DNA of 64,000 nucleotides. It comes from Symsagittifera roscoffensis (taxonomy: Eukaryota > Xenacoelomorpha > Acoela > Convolutidae). The first letter of the stretch is position 1. The number at the start of each line of letters is the position of its first letter. Positions 1 through 10,835 of the stretch are shown here, piece after piece. The translations under genes and the position numbers were made by a program. Location: NCBI RefSeq assembly GCF_963678635.1, contig NC_087068.1, forward strand, positions 59,892,872-59,956,871. The letters run 5' to 3'. The notes under the pieces are model-generated. The model ran no database searches. It had not been told where the DNA came from and was given only the letters and a program-made list of their open reading frames with translations.

Positions 1-24
1 GCAGAGTAAATTTAGTATTTTTGG

Positions 25-1450
25 ACCCTCGATAGTATAATTTTGAACAAAGTGACATATTGTAAAAACAGGATGATAATAGACGTTGAAGTGGTTTAAT
101 CTTTGATTGATTGGTCTTTTCAAGTTGCCGGGTTTCTCTCCAAAAAGCGATGAGTTCTGTTTTCTGTCACCTTCTTGGATAAAATGAACCTTCAACTTTT
201 TTCCAATTGTTATGAGCGAAGGGAAGTTTTTTGTTCAGGTCGTGTATTTTGATTTCTTACTCTACTTGTCCACAGCTTTTTGTCTTTTTTGCTTGGATTG
301 ATTTGAGTTACTGTTTATGTAATTAAGTTTGTTTGGAATCACTTCAAAATGAATGAGCATGTACAAGAATGTCAGGCTGGATCAGCGCTACAGACTACTT
401 TTTTATCCTATGTCAATTGTTCATATCCTATGCAAATATAGTTTTTTCCCTTGTAATATATTTGGCACAGCTAGTAACTCAATTGACTGTTGAACAGTAG
501 GTAACGGTTCTAGTAGCTGGGAATGGAGTAAAATAATATGCCATTAAACACGCTAACACGAGTTAAAGACTAGGCGATTAAAGCAGTAACCTGGATTTTG
601 ATTGCAACATTCGTCAGCGCAATAAAAAAATAATAGTATGATAACATGGCTCTTTTGGTCATCATACGAATTTTAAAAAACAAAAACAGTTCGCGGAGTT
701 TCGCGAAAACTGCTCTGCGTTTTTGTCATTTTTCAGATTGATCAAGACGAAGTTTGATAGAGAGTAACCTCTGAGATTTTTTCTACTCGAGTTTCAACTT
801 GCTTCAACTATATTTACCGCTTTTTTGTATTTTCCATCTGATTAAATTACCATTTCTAGAAATTTCAGCTAAAAATGCAAAGAAATTCTGTTTTCTTAAG
901 TTTTTTTTCCAAATTTTTAACTGATTTTTTTTTGGACGTTGCTTTCTGTTTAGTATGAACATTATGTACTACTTGCAAAACAACCGGCTATCTTAATTCG
1001 TTTAATTCAATTAGAAAGATTTTTTAATGCGATAAGTTTTTTTCTCCGAATTTTGGATGTTCAAAAATAGTTTGAAAAAACCCCTTTTTCAGTTTCCTCT
1101 AGTTTATTGAAAATTTTCCAGCTGTGTCAGTTGGCTATGTTTTTGAAGTCTATTTCTTCGGGTTATCTATATTTTCATACTGCGCCAACATGAAGTTGCA
1201 GCAGAAAAAAAAGTATATCGGATCCGCTATTGTATATTTTTGAACATTGTAAACCGGGATGTTGATAGTAGTTGAAGCGGTTTACTCTGTGATTGATTGG
1301 TGTTTTCAAGTTGTCTGATGTCTGTACGAAATGCGAGCTGTTTTCGGTTGGGGCACCTTGTTGGCTAAAATGAAAATACAACATATTTTCTAAGTTTTTG
1401 TGAACGAAAGGAAGATACTTATTTAGGTCATGCGTTTTTTTTTTCGTTTC
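25..1450. repeat. Diverged direct repeat pair (25-260 and 1217-1450)
   Basis: Two stretches about 1.19 kb apart share the same order of short blocks, for example GATTGATTGGT followed by TTTTCAAGTTG, then TGGATAAAATGA / TGGCTAAAATGA, then GCGAAGGGAAG / ACGAAAGGAAG. By eye they are roughly 70% alike, so this is an old duplication or two copies of one dispersed repeat. The spacer between them (261-1216) is AT-rich and shows no gene. It holds a small imperfect hairpin near 687-713 (CAGTTCGCG against CGCGAAAACTG). Confidence 0.6.
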
Positions 1451-2560
1451 TAAAAAATTGTTCATGTTCTAATTTGGTTTTTCACGGTTTGATTTTTCAT
1501 CTCGAATACCTCTTTCCAATTACAAATAGGCAAATTGCCCGAAAAATTTGATTGACTTTAAGTTTTATAAGCGGAATTTAGTTTTTGGCTTTTGCAGCGG
1601 GTTATAAAATCCCTAGTAAAACTGAGTCAAGTTTAATAAAAAAAAGTGTCAAGCGTAAAATGTCTTGGAATTCAAAATGAGCTTCCTAGAAGTTCAAAAG
1701 TAAGGTAGTGTTTTCTTTGAAGATAGAAGGAGGCAGGTAGAGTTCAATAACACTTTTCCAACTGTCAGCTGACAATGATTTCATTTTTATGAGATAAAAA
1801 CTCTTCTGTTCGAATTCAATTTCTTCAACTATGTATTTTATCCAATCGTGATGAAAACTGTATCCGGATGCTTTTTTTTCAGGCAGGTTTGGTTATTGGA
1901 TTAAAATGAGCAAATCAATTTTCACAGAGTTCGCAGACTTGCTGATTAAAGAAAACTGGAGCCTTGATGTTAGTTAATTTTGATTTAGCTTCATTTAATT
2001 CGATTGATATAATGATGTCTGGTTACAATAAATTCACCGTTTAGCACCAAAGAAACGAGGTCAATCATTTGGCTAGTTTTCTTTTCTATCAACAATTTAT
2101 GAAAATATGGCTCAAAGAACATTTTTACTCCTCTTCAAATTGCTTCGTGTTGGCTCTTTCGAATTGTCTACACAATTGCAGTGGAGTGTAATGTTGCAGA
2201 GCATAGTTTTTAGAGATTCCTCTCGCAGTTTATCGATGCCGAAAGACGCGTTTTAATTACAATAGAGCTTAAAAGAACGGTTTTTCCTTTTAATTTTGTT
2301 ATAAATCGCTAATGAGGGATTCCATTTAGAAGCGTGGATTAATTAAACAACTGTCCATAAATCCGAGCATTGAATCAGGATGCGTTCCAATCTCCTAGGT
2401 GTTAGTTTTTTTTGCAGTCTTTATTTTGACTTGACTTAGTGTTTCTGAACTTAGTTAAGGCCGTAACAGTTAATTAGAGCATGTGTTTTTGGAAGTCCTC
2501 AAATTTTCCACTCTGATTTTGGCGGCTTAACTGTTGACATCGCTTTTATTAGGTGTATGT
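1451..2560. other. AT-rich stretch, no gene seen
   Basis: No convincing open frame, splice-bounded exon or recognisable repeat was found here. All six frames are broken by frequent stops and the base composition is strongly A+T. Confidence 0.5.
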
Positions 2561-2569
2561 TCAAAGAGG

Positions 2570-2830
2570 GGCGCAAACTACGTTTATTAAGATCATTTAT
2601 CCACGAGGGATAGGACCAACATACGAGCTGTACAGCTCATCACGGCGAACCGCTGTTGTGCCCCTGTCTAAGAACTACATGCAATTTTTTTGGTTATTTT
2701 TCTGGGCTGGGTAATGTTGCCTCACCCTCAAGCAACGAGCACGGATCATGGTGGGCCTCGAACATCCGACCTTTCGATTGAGAGGCGGAGACGTAACCAC
2801 TTCACCACTGCTCCTCCAATCACAACAGCA
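2570..2830 (-). mobile_element. tRNA-derived SINE-like element
   Basis: Read on the minus strand, 2818 to 2751 has RNA polymerase III promoter-like boxes: a box A-like TGGTGAAGTGG and a box B-like GTTCGAGGCC at the right spacing. The adjoining part (about 2625-2740) resembles 51030-51340: GAGCTGTACAGCTCATCA against GAGCTATACAGCCCATCA, and the shared block TTTTTTGGTTATTTTTCTG. A tRNA-like head joined to a dispersed body is the normal SINE layout. Ends and target duplications were not resolved. Confidence 0.55.
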
Positions 2831-3063
2831 GAAATGACTAAAATGTCGTGTGGTTTATACGCTTGCTATGAGTTTGAAACCTGCCATTTAACTTCTGCCT
2901 TATCACACAAGCAAACGCTTTTGTTTAAATGGGACGTCTTTGTTTTAACCCAAGTTGCGCATTTTTGTGTTCTATTTCGGTATAACTGTGCCTAGTACTA
3001 TTTGGCTAATGATTTAGTAGCATACGTTTTCTCCCTCCGTCGGTGTGTACAGTAATAGAATAT

Positions 3064-3177
3064 GTTAACGGTGTCCCACTCTTTAACCCTACGATATTTA
3101 ACCACCCTATGTTTACACCCCCTATTTTATAACCCCGTAACATGATAACCCCACAACAATTTAACCTCCTTTTAATG
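3064..3177 (+). repeat. Left terminal inverted repeat of the MULE
   Basis: C-rich, TAACCCC-flavoured sequence that matches the reverse complement of 5604-5714 with scattered mismatches and small indels. It begins GTTAACGGTGTCCCA, against GTTAACACGGTTCCCA at the other end. Confidence 0.65.
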
Positions 3178-3779
3178 ACGATAATTTGTTTCAAATTAAG
3201 TCCTTTTTATAAGTACAGGAGTAGTCCAATTAAGTTTACTAATTGAGGCCTGAAAAGCTAGTCTTAATTCACTTGATGCCTCTAGCATCTCAAAAACAAT
3301 TGCATTTCGATTAGTGAGAGAAAAAATCCTTCACTCACGCGTTCAAAACAGAGATAACCTACATGGTGCTAATTGAAGGCAACAAAAAACGTTTGTGAGT
3401 TTTATAAAAATCATACTGCCTATTTCTTTAACCATTGTTATACCACTCTATCAGATAAGATATAATGTTTGAAACGTCATTCCATTTCACTTTATCTTCG
3501 AGAGACAAACAAATGCTAGTGGTATCAGGCCTAACGCAAAAACAAGACAACAACAAATTGGAACTGCTCGAAGTACCAAACCCAAAAATGCCGCGCAACA
3601 GCAATTACGGATGGAGAAAACTTTTTTGAAACGAGGGGTCAACATAATCACGATATTTCCACGGGCAAACCTGATGCTGGACTTGTTTTGAAAAATATCA
3701 AGGATCGAAGCGATAGTAACACCCCAACCGTCGCAGTCGCAACCGCCATTCAGCCCTTTACAGACGACATTGCCACTCA

Positions 3780-4670
3780 ACTAGCCCTACCATCCAAAGA
3801 AAATTTGGTTCGCATTGAACAACGACCGCGCAAGCATTGAGAAGAAGTCTTACCAGTCTCCCCAGCAACTAGAAGTTTCGAAATACCCGAAATTTTTAGA
3901 AATATTATAAGATTTGACAGTGGGCAAAATGATCACGAGAGGATTATTTTATTCGGCGACCCTGAAATGCTACGTGTGCTTGAAACATCCAACTTTTGGT
4001 TGACTGATGGAAGTAACCCCGAAAATGGTTTTTCAACTTTACTTCATACACGTTAGTCTTTCAGGAATAGCCCCCGCTTGCATATATGCGTTCCTGCCAA
4101 ATAAAACAAAAAACTTACCATCGTTTCTTAGAAGCCCTAAAAATACTAAACCCTGATAGTAGACCTGTAAAAATTTTACTGGATTTTGAGCAGGCCGCTA
4201 TTCAAGCGTTTCAGAAAAAATTTCCCGAGTCCAAGCTGTCGGGATGTTTCTTCCATCTTTCACAACGTTTTATGAGAAAAATCGCGGAGCTCGGATTGGA
4301 AAAGGATTACGAAACAAACCACGAGTTCGCTTTAGCACTCAAAATGTTACCCGCACTGGCTTTTAAAAAAGAAGAAATAGAAAATTCATACGATAAAATA
4401 GTGGAGGAAGTTCAAATAGTTTGCGATCGCACCATAAAAGCGAAAAAAAGGCGGAAAAAATAGCGAAAGTTGACGAGCTTTGCCTTTATTTTGGATCTAA
4501 CTACATAAAAAGTCCCGTCCCGAATCGGGAAGCCCTATTCCCCGTTCATTATGGAATCAAAGGGATGCGGCATTATCGGGTTTGGCTAGAACAACAAACG
4601 CTGTAGAGGGCTGGCATTATGGCATACAGTACAGTCATACTTCAGTGGATCGCATCCCAGTGTATGGTAA
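3780..4670 (+). pseudogene. Broken MULE transposase
   Basis: The MULE transposase domain can be followed through three frames. At 3940-4015 is a block containing FGDPEMLRVLE and WLTDGS, typical of the start of the catalytic domain. At 4086-4463 comes LLDFEQAAIQAF with a GCFFHL motif, matching the conserved DFE and CxFH region. At about 4575-4625, in yet another frame, is RTTNAVEGWH, the hallmark end-of-domain motif. Frameshifts lie near 4030-4090 and 4440-4580 and there are in-frame stops, so no full protein can be made. The N-terminal zinc-binding (FLYWCH/WRKY-like) part was not identified. The gene sits between the inverted ends of its own element. Confidence 0.8.
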
Positions 4671-5094
4671 GTGATTGCAAATTTGCAAAAAGACGCTTCC
4701 GTCCGAAAACTTAATTTCTATAACGCCTCGAGTGGGCACCAATTTATAAAAAAGAAAAAATACCGGGTGCTCAACGAAAAAGTGCAGAATATTATGCATG
4801 TTTTTGAAGAAAAAACTGATTTGCATTTCTTTGGCGCTATGGCGAACTTGAGTTAAATATTTGCTTTTTGTTCTTTGTTTATATTTTCAATTTTCACCTT
4901 TTTTCTATAATTTTTCTTGATTTTACAAAAATGAGCTAGAGTCGATTTGAAACCGGCAAAATAATAAATACATACAAGGTGTTGATTTTTCTTTTCCCTC
5001 CACCCAACCCTCTAATGTTAACCTATTTGTTGTACCCTTGATATACCCTTTATCATAATAACCCGAATTTCAATTGTTTTCGGAAAATTGGAAT

Positions 5095-5166
5095 TTTTTT
5101 GTGACGCCAGGGATTCGATCCGTTGATCTCTAATTTTGAGACTAACGCTTTAACCACTATACCATG
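5095..5166 (-). repeat. tRNA-like sequence (SINE head or tRNA pseudogene)
   Basis: On the minus strand the stretch carries TGGTATAGTGGTTAAAGC, a good D-arm/box A match, and GGATCGAATCCC, a good T-arm/box B match, 34 nt apart. The anticodon loop is not normal (A at position 33), and the two sides of the acceptor stem do not pair well. I therefore call it a tRNA-derived repeat rather than a working tRNA gene. It lies inside the MULE. Confidence 0.6.
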
Positions 5167-5289
5167 AGGCCTTTGGTTGTCATCCAAATTATTGTTCCAA
5201 CTTTGGCTCTTTGATCTTTAATTACGCGCATGTTTGAGGTCAAAGCGTAAATCAATTCTGTCCGTGCCAAAAGATCAAGGTCAAGAAAT

Positions 5290-5385
5290 TCAAATGGTTT
5301 TGGACTGTTTTGTATGGGACTGTTTTTAGAACCTTTTTTTTGATGTTTCGGTTTTTTGTTTGGGATTTTTTTTGTATATGCACCA
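5290..5385 (+). repeat. Relic of the GGACTGTTTTGTAT inverted-repeat family
   Basis: Contains GGACTGTTTTGTATGGGACTG and further on TGTATATGCACC. These match the right end of the MITE at 12188-12569 (TGGGACTGTTTTGTGTATGC). Only this end is visible here. Confidence 0.5.
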
Positions 5386-5814
5386 ATTTGAATCATGTCG
5401 GTAGGATTGGTTTTCAAGTTCATATCAAAGTCTAGACTATCGGCAAGGTCTCTTTTGTTTAAATCTAAAACGCATTTAGCAGCGTGCATGTTTACTCATT
5501 TTGCTTCGCAAAATTTTTTGCAAATAAAGCTTTGATTTTTACCGACGATATGGTTCCGAATCCTTTTCAAGTAAGTTTCACTTTGATTCTAACAATTGGT
5601 TTTAAAAAGGGGTTAAATTGTAGTGGGGTTATCTAATTTCGGCGTTATATGAGAGGGGGTTAAGAAAAAGGGGGATACAAAAAACGGGGTGATAAGCTTG
5701 GGAACCGTGTTAACTACTTAAGGCACGATACATAAATTTGGAAAAATTTTCACGTTACTCTCAATGCTGCAGTAAGAAGACATTTTTTGAAATTTTATCT
5801 TTCCACAAACAAAA

Positions 5815-6180
5815 AGCCTCATCCTCTTTTTTTCCAACCTAAGTCGCAAATATAAGTGTTAATTTTGAAAGTGTTCATTTTGATCATTAACCAGCTATTA
5901 AGTACAGCCAATGCTAAAGATATCAACAAAGACTGTTAAATTACAAATAGAACTTTACCTTCAAGGTATCATGGATCTGTAGCGTAGAGGTAGGGAAGGA
6001 GACCAGCAACAAAATAAGAGGGTTCGGACATGGGTAGGTTCGGCTTTTTTTAATGAACTCTTTCGTATATTAGTAAAAATGCGTCCGCTCTATAAATTGA
6101 GGCTTGTTAGTCAGTAGATTTTTTTCCAAATTGACCTCTTATGCGTCAATCATTCAGTTTTATCCAGTACCGTTACTACC
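5815..6180 (+). repeat. Dispersed repeat, copy 1 (CCAACCTAAGTCGCAAATA family)
   Basis: Aligns with 12829-13215 over most of its length. Shared blocks include CAACCTAAGTCGCAAATA, AGTGTTCATTTTGATCA, CAGCTATTA.GTACAG and ATGCGTCCGCTCTATAAATT. Copy 1 has about 60 extra bases near 5958-6020, with a box A-like TAGCGTAGAGG followed by GGGTTCGGAC. A third copy starts at about 18015 but diverges soon after. The function is unknown, and no protein is conserved between the copies. Confidence 0.7.
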
Positions 6181-6393
6181 ATATCTGATTTAGAATTTTT
6201 CTTAATTTTGTTCTGTTTTTATTTGCATGAAAGGTTTTGGCTTGTTGTTCTGACCATTTGAAAACTTTATTTCAGTTGGTAAAATTAATGTAGTTCAAAA
6301 GTGAAACCATGGGCCATTTGAAGTTCGGCATGTCGCCGAGTCCATGGATACTGGTTAAAAAGCGACATGTTAATGATTTCAACAAACATATAC

Positions 6394-6433
6394 TATGTAT
6401 ATACTATCAATGATTAATGATAGTATATACATA
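6394..6433. repeat. Perfect 16-bp inverted repeat
   Basis: TATGTATATACTATCA is followed after 8 nt by its exact reverse complement. It is AT-rich and would extrude readily as a hairpin. Nothing nearby tells whether it has a role. Confidence 0.8.
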
Positions 6434-6639
6434 CTAAAAGTGTTTTACTTGCTCTGGATCTCGCATAGTTTCAAATGACTATAGGCATTTATTAGATCGA
6501 GGCTGCTGAGCCAAACCGTTCCAGGTTTTGATAGAAAGTTATTAAGCAATATTGTCGATTATTTCATGAACGTTCAGCATTTGGCATTTGTTTTTACATA
6601 TCTGGTCGTTCAGCAGTTTCAAAAGAGATATAAAAATTT

Positions 6640-7950
6640 CTTAAAATTTGAAGTTCCCATCTCTATATTGAGGCTCTCTCAGGAGGGTACTTTCAGGAGT
6701 TGCTCCAAATATGACAGCTCTAAACCTTTTAGTTTTCCAGATATGACGTTTTTTGTAATTTATCAAAAAAAAATCCGAAAACTTAAATTAAACCTCTTCA
6801 TTCAAAATCTGAAATTCCTGAGCTGTAGTTGGGGGCTGTCAGAGTAATCTCAGGGGTAGTGAATTTGGCTTCTAATTAAGAATGCCCAAGATTCCCACTT
6901 TACGAGATACGACGATTTTTGTGATTTTTTCAGAAATCTTGAGAAAACTTAAATAAAAATAATTCACAAAATTGAGATTCCCAATCCTGTAGTTGAGTGC
7001 TGTCAGAGCACTCTAAAGGATTGCGTATATTGCCTTCATATAAGACTGTTCAAATCTTGGTAGTTTCTGTGGTGTAACGTTTTTTCTGGTTTTCAAAATA
7101 TATATATTTTTTTTAAAGAAAAGTTAAGTTTGAAGTTTTTCAAAATTTGATTTTCCCAACGTTGTAATTGGGTACTGTAAGAGTACTCTCAGGAGTTGCA
7201 AATCTTGCGTCCTAATGCGACTGCTCAATTGCTTTCAGTTTCTAAGATGTGACGTTTCTTAGTTAATTCTGAATTTTTTCAGAGAACATATATAAAACTT
7301 CACCAAATTTTATGATTTTTCAAAATTTGTATTGGAAAAATTGACTGAAAAATTCTGCAAAATTTGTAATTAAGAACCCTGTAATTGGGTAACTAAGAAC
7401 CCTTTAAGAACCCAGAATTGTAATTAAGAACCCTGTAATTTTTTCAAAATTTGTATTAGAAAAATTGAATGAAAAATTCTGCAAAATTTGTAATTAAGAA
7501 CCCTGTAATTGGGTGCTGTAACAGTACACTCAAAGAATTTAGATCTGATTTCCTGTATATGCGGTGTTTTATGAGTTGTTTATTCGGAGTACCGGAGTAA
7601 TTTTTTCAAAATTTGTATTAGAAAAATTGAATGAAAAATTCTGCAAAATTTGTAATTAAGAACCCTGTAATTGGGTGCTGTAACAGTACACTCAAAGAAT
7701 TTAGATCTGATTTCCTATATATGCGGTTTTTATAAGTTGTTAATTTGGAGTACCGGAGGTGCGTTACACGCTAGTATATAAAAAGTTTTATGGTTTTTCA
7801 AAATTTGAACTAAAAACATTGAATAAAAAACTTTGCATTTATTGAAACTACCAACCCTGTAATTGCGTGATGTCAGAGTACATCTTATTCTCAATTTCAG
7901 CGGTTTTTTATACTTGTTGAAATTTCGAACACCGGAGGTGCGTTACACGC
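6640..7950. repeat. Degenerate tandem array, unit about 160-175 bp (block 1)
   Basis: The landmark CTGTCAGAGTACTCTCAGG-like sequence recurs at about 6673, 6837, 7000 and 7176, then in altered form near 7510, 7676 and 7872. Other parts of the unit recur in phase: TTTTC.AGATATGACG and AAAATTTGAAATTCCCAA. Copies are 60-80% alike by eye, with indels. Short open frames inside (such as 6566-6847) are by-products of the repeat and are not conserved. Confidence 0.75.
7440..7765. repeat. Recent 162-bp duplication inside the array
   Basis: The segment starting TTTTTTCAAAATTTGTATTAG at about 7440 is repeated almost identically from about 7601, including GTAACAGTACACTCAAAGAA and ATTTAGATCTGATTTCCT. The sequence GGAGGTGCGTTACACGCTAG then occurs at about 7756 and 7936. 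The high identity shows the array was still being copied locally after most units had diverged. Confidence 0.8.
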
Positions 7951-7954
7951 TAGT

Positions 7955-7957
7955 CTA

Positions 7958-7996
<39 letters not shown>

Positions 7997-8385
7997 ATCT
8001 ATCTATACTATATTTAAATGCTAGTGACAGCTATCTCCCATGTTTAAGCATAATAATTTTGAATGTTTAACGAACGATTTTTTCATGTTTAAGCTATATC
8101 TTATAATGCAATGCTTAGGAAAATTTCAATTAATTTTAAGTTTTTTTTTCGAGGCCAAATAAAGTGTCTGTCTGTATACATGCTTTTTTATATAATTTGA
8201 TTGTCTGTCTACCCTTCGCCTAATTTTTTAATTTTCATCTATTATCTATCTATCTATTATAATATATTTAAATGCGGGCTTCACTATCTCGCCACGTTTA
8301 AGCTTTTTCAACGTATTATTTTTGCATGTTTACAAAGAAATTTTTTCACGTTTAAGCTATATCGTATATTGCAATGGTTAAGTTT
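7955..8385. repeat. (ATCT)n microsatellite with a duplicated flank
   Basis: An (ATCT)n tract at about 7960-8010 and a shorter one at about 8237-8258 are each followed by the same unit: ATATTTAAATGC, then CACGTTTAAGC / CATGTTTAAGC, then TTTAAGCTATATC, at about 8012-8125 and 8262-8385. A tetranucleotide tract joined to the same flank twice suggests the tract belongs to a mobile or tandem unit rather than being random. Confidence 0.7.
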
Positions 8386-8499
8386 TTTTTTCAATTTTCC
8401 AGTTTTAATTCGATGTTTGTTTCATCAAGTTTGAAATAAGCAACACACTAGTAGGATAATGTCAGAGTTTTTCTAGCTTTTGCGATTCTAATCACCAAA

Positions 8500-9290
8500 T
8501 CCATTTAGTTTAAACGATAGGCAATTTTCGAGATTTTTCAAAAAGTTCTAGAAATTTAATTTTAAAAAATTTCTCAAACTTTGAAATTCTTCCTGGGTAC
8601 TGTCAGGGTACTCTCAGGGGTTGCAAATCTTGCCTCCAATTCTCACCTCACATCCTTGTAGTTTTCGAGATATGACGGTTTTTATGATTTTTTTAGACTT
8701 TAATAAAGTTAGACTTTAAAAAATTCCAAAACGTTGAAGATCTCAATCTCAATCCTGTTGTTGGATTTTGTGAGGGTACCCTCAGGGGTTGCGAATCTTG
8801 CCTTTGGTTATGGCTTCTCAAGTCCTTGCAGTTTTCGAGATTTGACGTTTTTTTGGATTTTTTAAAAAAAATTTCAGAAATTTTGGATATTAAAAATTTC
8901 ACAAAATTTGAAATACCATTTCTGTAGTGAGGCTCTGTCAGGGTGCTCTCAGGAATTGCGAATTTCGCCGCTGAAAATGACTTCTCAAATCCTTGTAGTT
9001 CTCGAGATATGAAGTTTTTTCTGATTTTATCCAAAATTTTCAAAAAATTTAAATATTAAAAAATTTCAAAATTTTGAAAATCTCAATCCGGTTATTGGAA
9101 TCTAAGTGGGTACTCTCAGGGAGTTGCGAACCATACCTCTAAAATTGGCTGCTCAATTTCTTGTCTTTTTCGAGATATGACTTTTTTAGGATTTTTAAAA
9201 TTTTTCAGTAAACGTAGGTAAAAAAAATTTCGCAAAAGTTGAAATACCGTCTCTGTAGTGAGGCTCTGTCAGGGTACTCTCAGGCAAGTA
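8500..9290. repeat. Degenerate tandem array, unit about 158-170 bp (block 2)
   Basis: The landmark TGTCAGGGTACTCTCAGG recurs at about 8600, 8770, 8938, 9108 and 9266. Between landmarks come TTGCGAATCTTGCC, then TTTTCGAGATATGACG, then a T-rich tract. It is the same family as block 1, separated from it by the microsatellite segment. The minus-strand open frame at 8693-9043 is an artefact of the repeated sequence. Confidence 0.8.
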
Positions 9291-9309
9291 TCCTATTAAT
9301 TGCAAGTAT

Positions 9310-9395
9310 CGTATTGTATGGTGTTATGGTGCATCGGTAGTGATGATTCCCAGCAATCAGATGCTAGCGGGTTCAAATCGCACGTGCGCTGCAAT
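9310..9395 (+). repeat. tRNA-like sequence (SINE head)
   Basis: Contains box A-like TGGTGCATCGGTAG and box B-like GGGTTCAAATC about 35 nt later. No good acceptor stem or anticodon loop can be drawn. The AT-rich downstream part (9400-9500) may be the SINE body. The host gene exon at 9558 follows. Confidence 0.5.
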
Positions 9396-9557
9396 TTACA
9401 AGGTGAGCTCTTGTAAGATAACCATAGCTTAGTTAAACCTAAATAGTTAATTTTCGGGTTAGTCCTCTGGCTGGTTAACTAAAAACAATTGCCGGAAGAA
9501 GTTTATTAGTTTTTCCCATAAAGTGCGTTGTAACTTAAAGTTTGAAGTCTGCTACAG

Positions 9558-10835
9558 GTTCTGTTGAGAAATGAGCACCTTGTGAAAGTGCAGTTGATTG
9601 GGAGTCCCGAAATGAAGTCACCCACTGTGGGAACAGAGTGTATGTTGCACTTATTGAAGATGACAGAACAAATCTACCTCCTCACAGGTATGTCTGTTAC
9701 TGCTTCAAGTGACACCACTTTTGGGACAAGGTTTGCTCAAACGCGCGTTGAAAAACAATAAGTTGACAACCGATGTCAACAAATATCGCTAACATGATTT
9801 CATATTAAGTAAAAAATAATGGATTCCGTAAACAAAGAGGAAAAGGTTGTGGTAGTTCTGATTCTGGAAGTAGAATTAATACCACGTTTTTGGGTCGTTC
9901 GTTTTGTTTTTTCTTTCTTTCTTTCTTTACGTCCCAATTTTTTGTACGTCCCATAATTTTTTCCAGTAATTAAAAGGCAAATGGTGCAATAAATTTCTAA
10001 GTCGATTTAATTTTCAGAATTCTTAGCAAATTATAAAGTCATTTTTTGGCTCATATTTCTCAAATTGATCAGTCTGATTAAGGAAGTGATTTTTTGACTA
10101 ATCGATATTGTTGTGTGTTGGCGAAATGTTACCTTATTTTTGTTGGTTGCCACGCATCAAACTCATTTAAGCATCTATAGTTTGAAAAGTAAGTATGAAA
10201 AGTAGTGTCCAATGCATTGAGGTTCCGCCTGGAGTCTCAATTGCAGTTGCTTTGGAAAATAATTTGAAGTCTCGATCGGCTGTGAACATGAGTGGTTCTA
10301 CATTTTCTACCTTTTAGCAAGCATATTTAATGAATAAGGAGCGATCAGATGAGTACATGGCGAAACAAGTTGCGACATATTAATGATGGTGAACGGACTA
10401 ATTTGTTACCCATGTAAATTTCTACAGTGTTTTGTTTTCTAGTTCACCAAAATGGAAGACTGTTGGCTCGTGAAACTATCAATGTATCAGGTGAGAACAT
10501 TCCTACATGCACGTCTTCAATAGTCATGTTTTCTACCATCTGAACCCGGTGTAGTGTTGGCGTTAGCAGGAACTGACAAGCTCCGTGATTGGTGGGACGG
10601 ATATCGTGCAACCATGCTCAACTGTATTCACTTGGGTGCGTAACTAGTTCAGGTTGTAGTTGAGTTGTTTGTGAAATCTGCACAGCAGCAGTCTTTGCTT
10701 AAAAACCTTGTCAGTAGATGATCACCGGCGTTTTTTGTAATTCTTGCAGTTAGTAGCGTTGTGAAACTAGACTTCGAAGATATCGTTATGTCTCAGACCA
10801 CTGATCGTGGAGAGGAATATAGTCTGTGGACTTGA
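9558..10835 (+). CDS. 3' end of a host gene, four exons, product not recognised
   Basis: Four exons with canonical splice sites join in one frame: 9558-9687, 10443-10490, 10570-10635 and 10750-10835. Acceptors are GCTACAG, TTTTCTAG, GTTAGCAG and TTCTTGCAG; donors are GTATGT, GTGAGA and GTGCGT. All three introns are phase 1, so the reading frame is kept throughout, and the last exon ends in TGA at 10833. The joined peptide is about 109 residues. The first exon reads VLLRNEHLVKVQLIGSPEMK and the third TDKLRDWWDGYRATMLNC. The consistent phases and the higher GC of the exons against their surroundings are strong signs of a real gene. I do not recognise the family. The 5' exons must lie upstream, where only repeats are visible, or be missing. 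Confidence 0.6.

Larger units (their letters stand above)
3064..5714 (+). mobile_element. Mutator-like (MULE) DNA transposon with long inverted ends
   Basis: About 110 bp at 3064-3177 reappears inverted at 5604-5714, both starting from GTTAAC and sharing blocks such as ATAACCCCAC and ACAATTTAACC. Between these ends lies a broken MULE-type transposase (about 3780-4670), so the inverted repeats and the transposase define one element of about 2.65 kb. A partial third copy of the end sequence seems to sit at about 4985-5052 in the same orientation as the left end. Sequence to its right (5095-5560) looks inserted. No clear target-site duplication was found next to GTTAAC on either side. MULEs usually have long TIRs and 8-11 bp duplications. 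Confidence 0.65.

Noticed and set aside
3487-3780. Minus-strand 97-aa Cys-rich frame
   Set aside because: Antisense to the MULE region. The Cys richness comes from GCA/ACA-rich sequence on the other strand.
8693-9043. 116-aa minus-strand frame
   Set aside because: Lies wholly in the 160-bp tandem array and is not conserved between units.
6640-9290. CRISPR-like periodic repeats
   Set aside because: Whole units of about 160 bp repeat with gradual divergence. There is no short fixed repeat with unrelated spacers and the host is eukaryotic.
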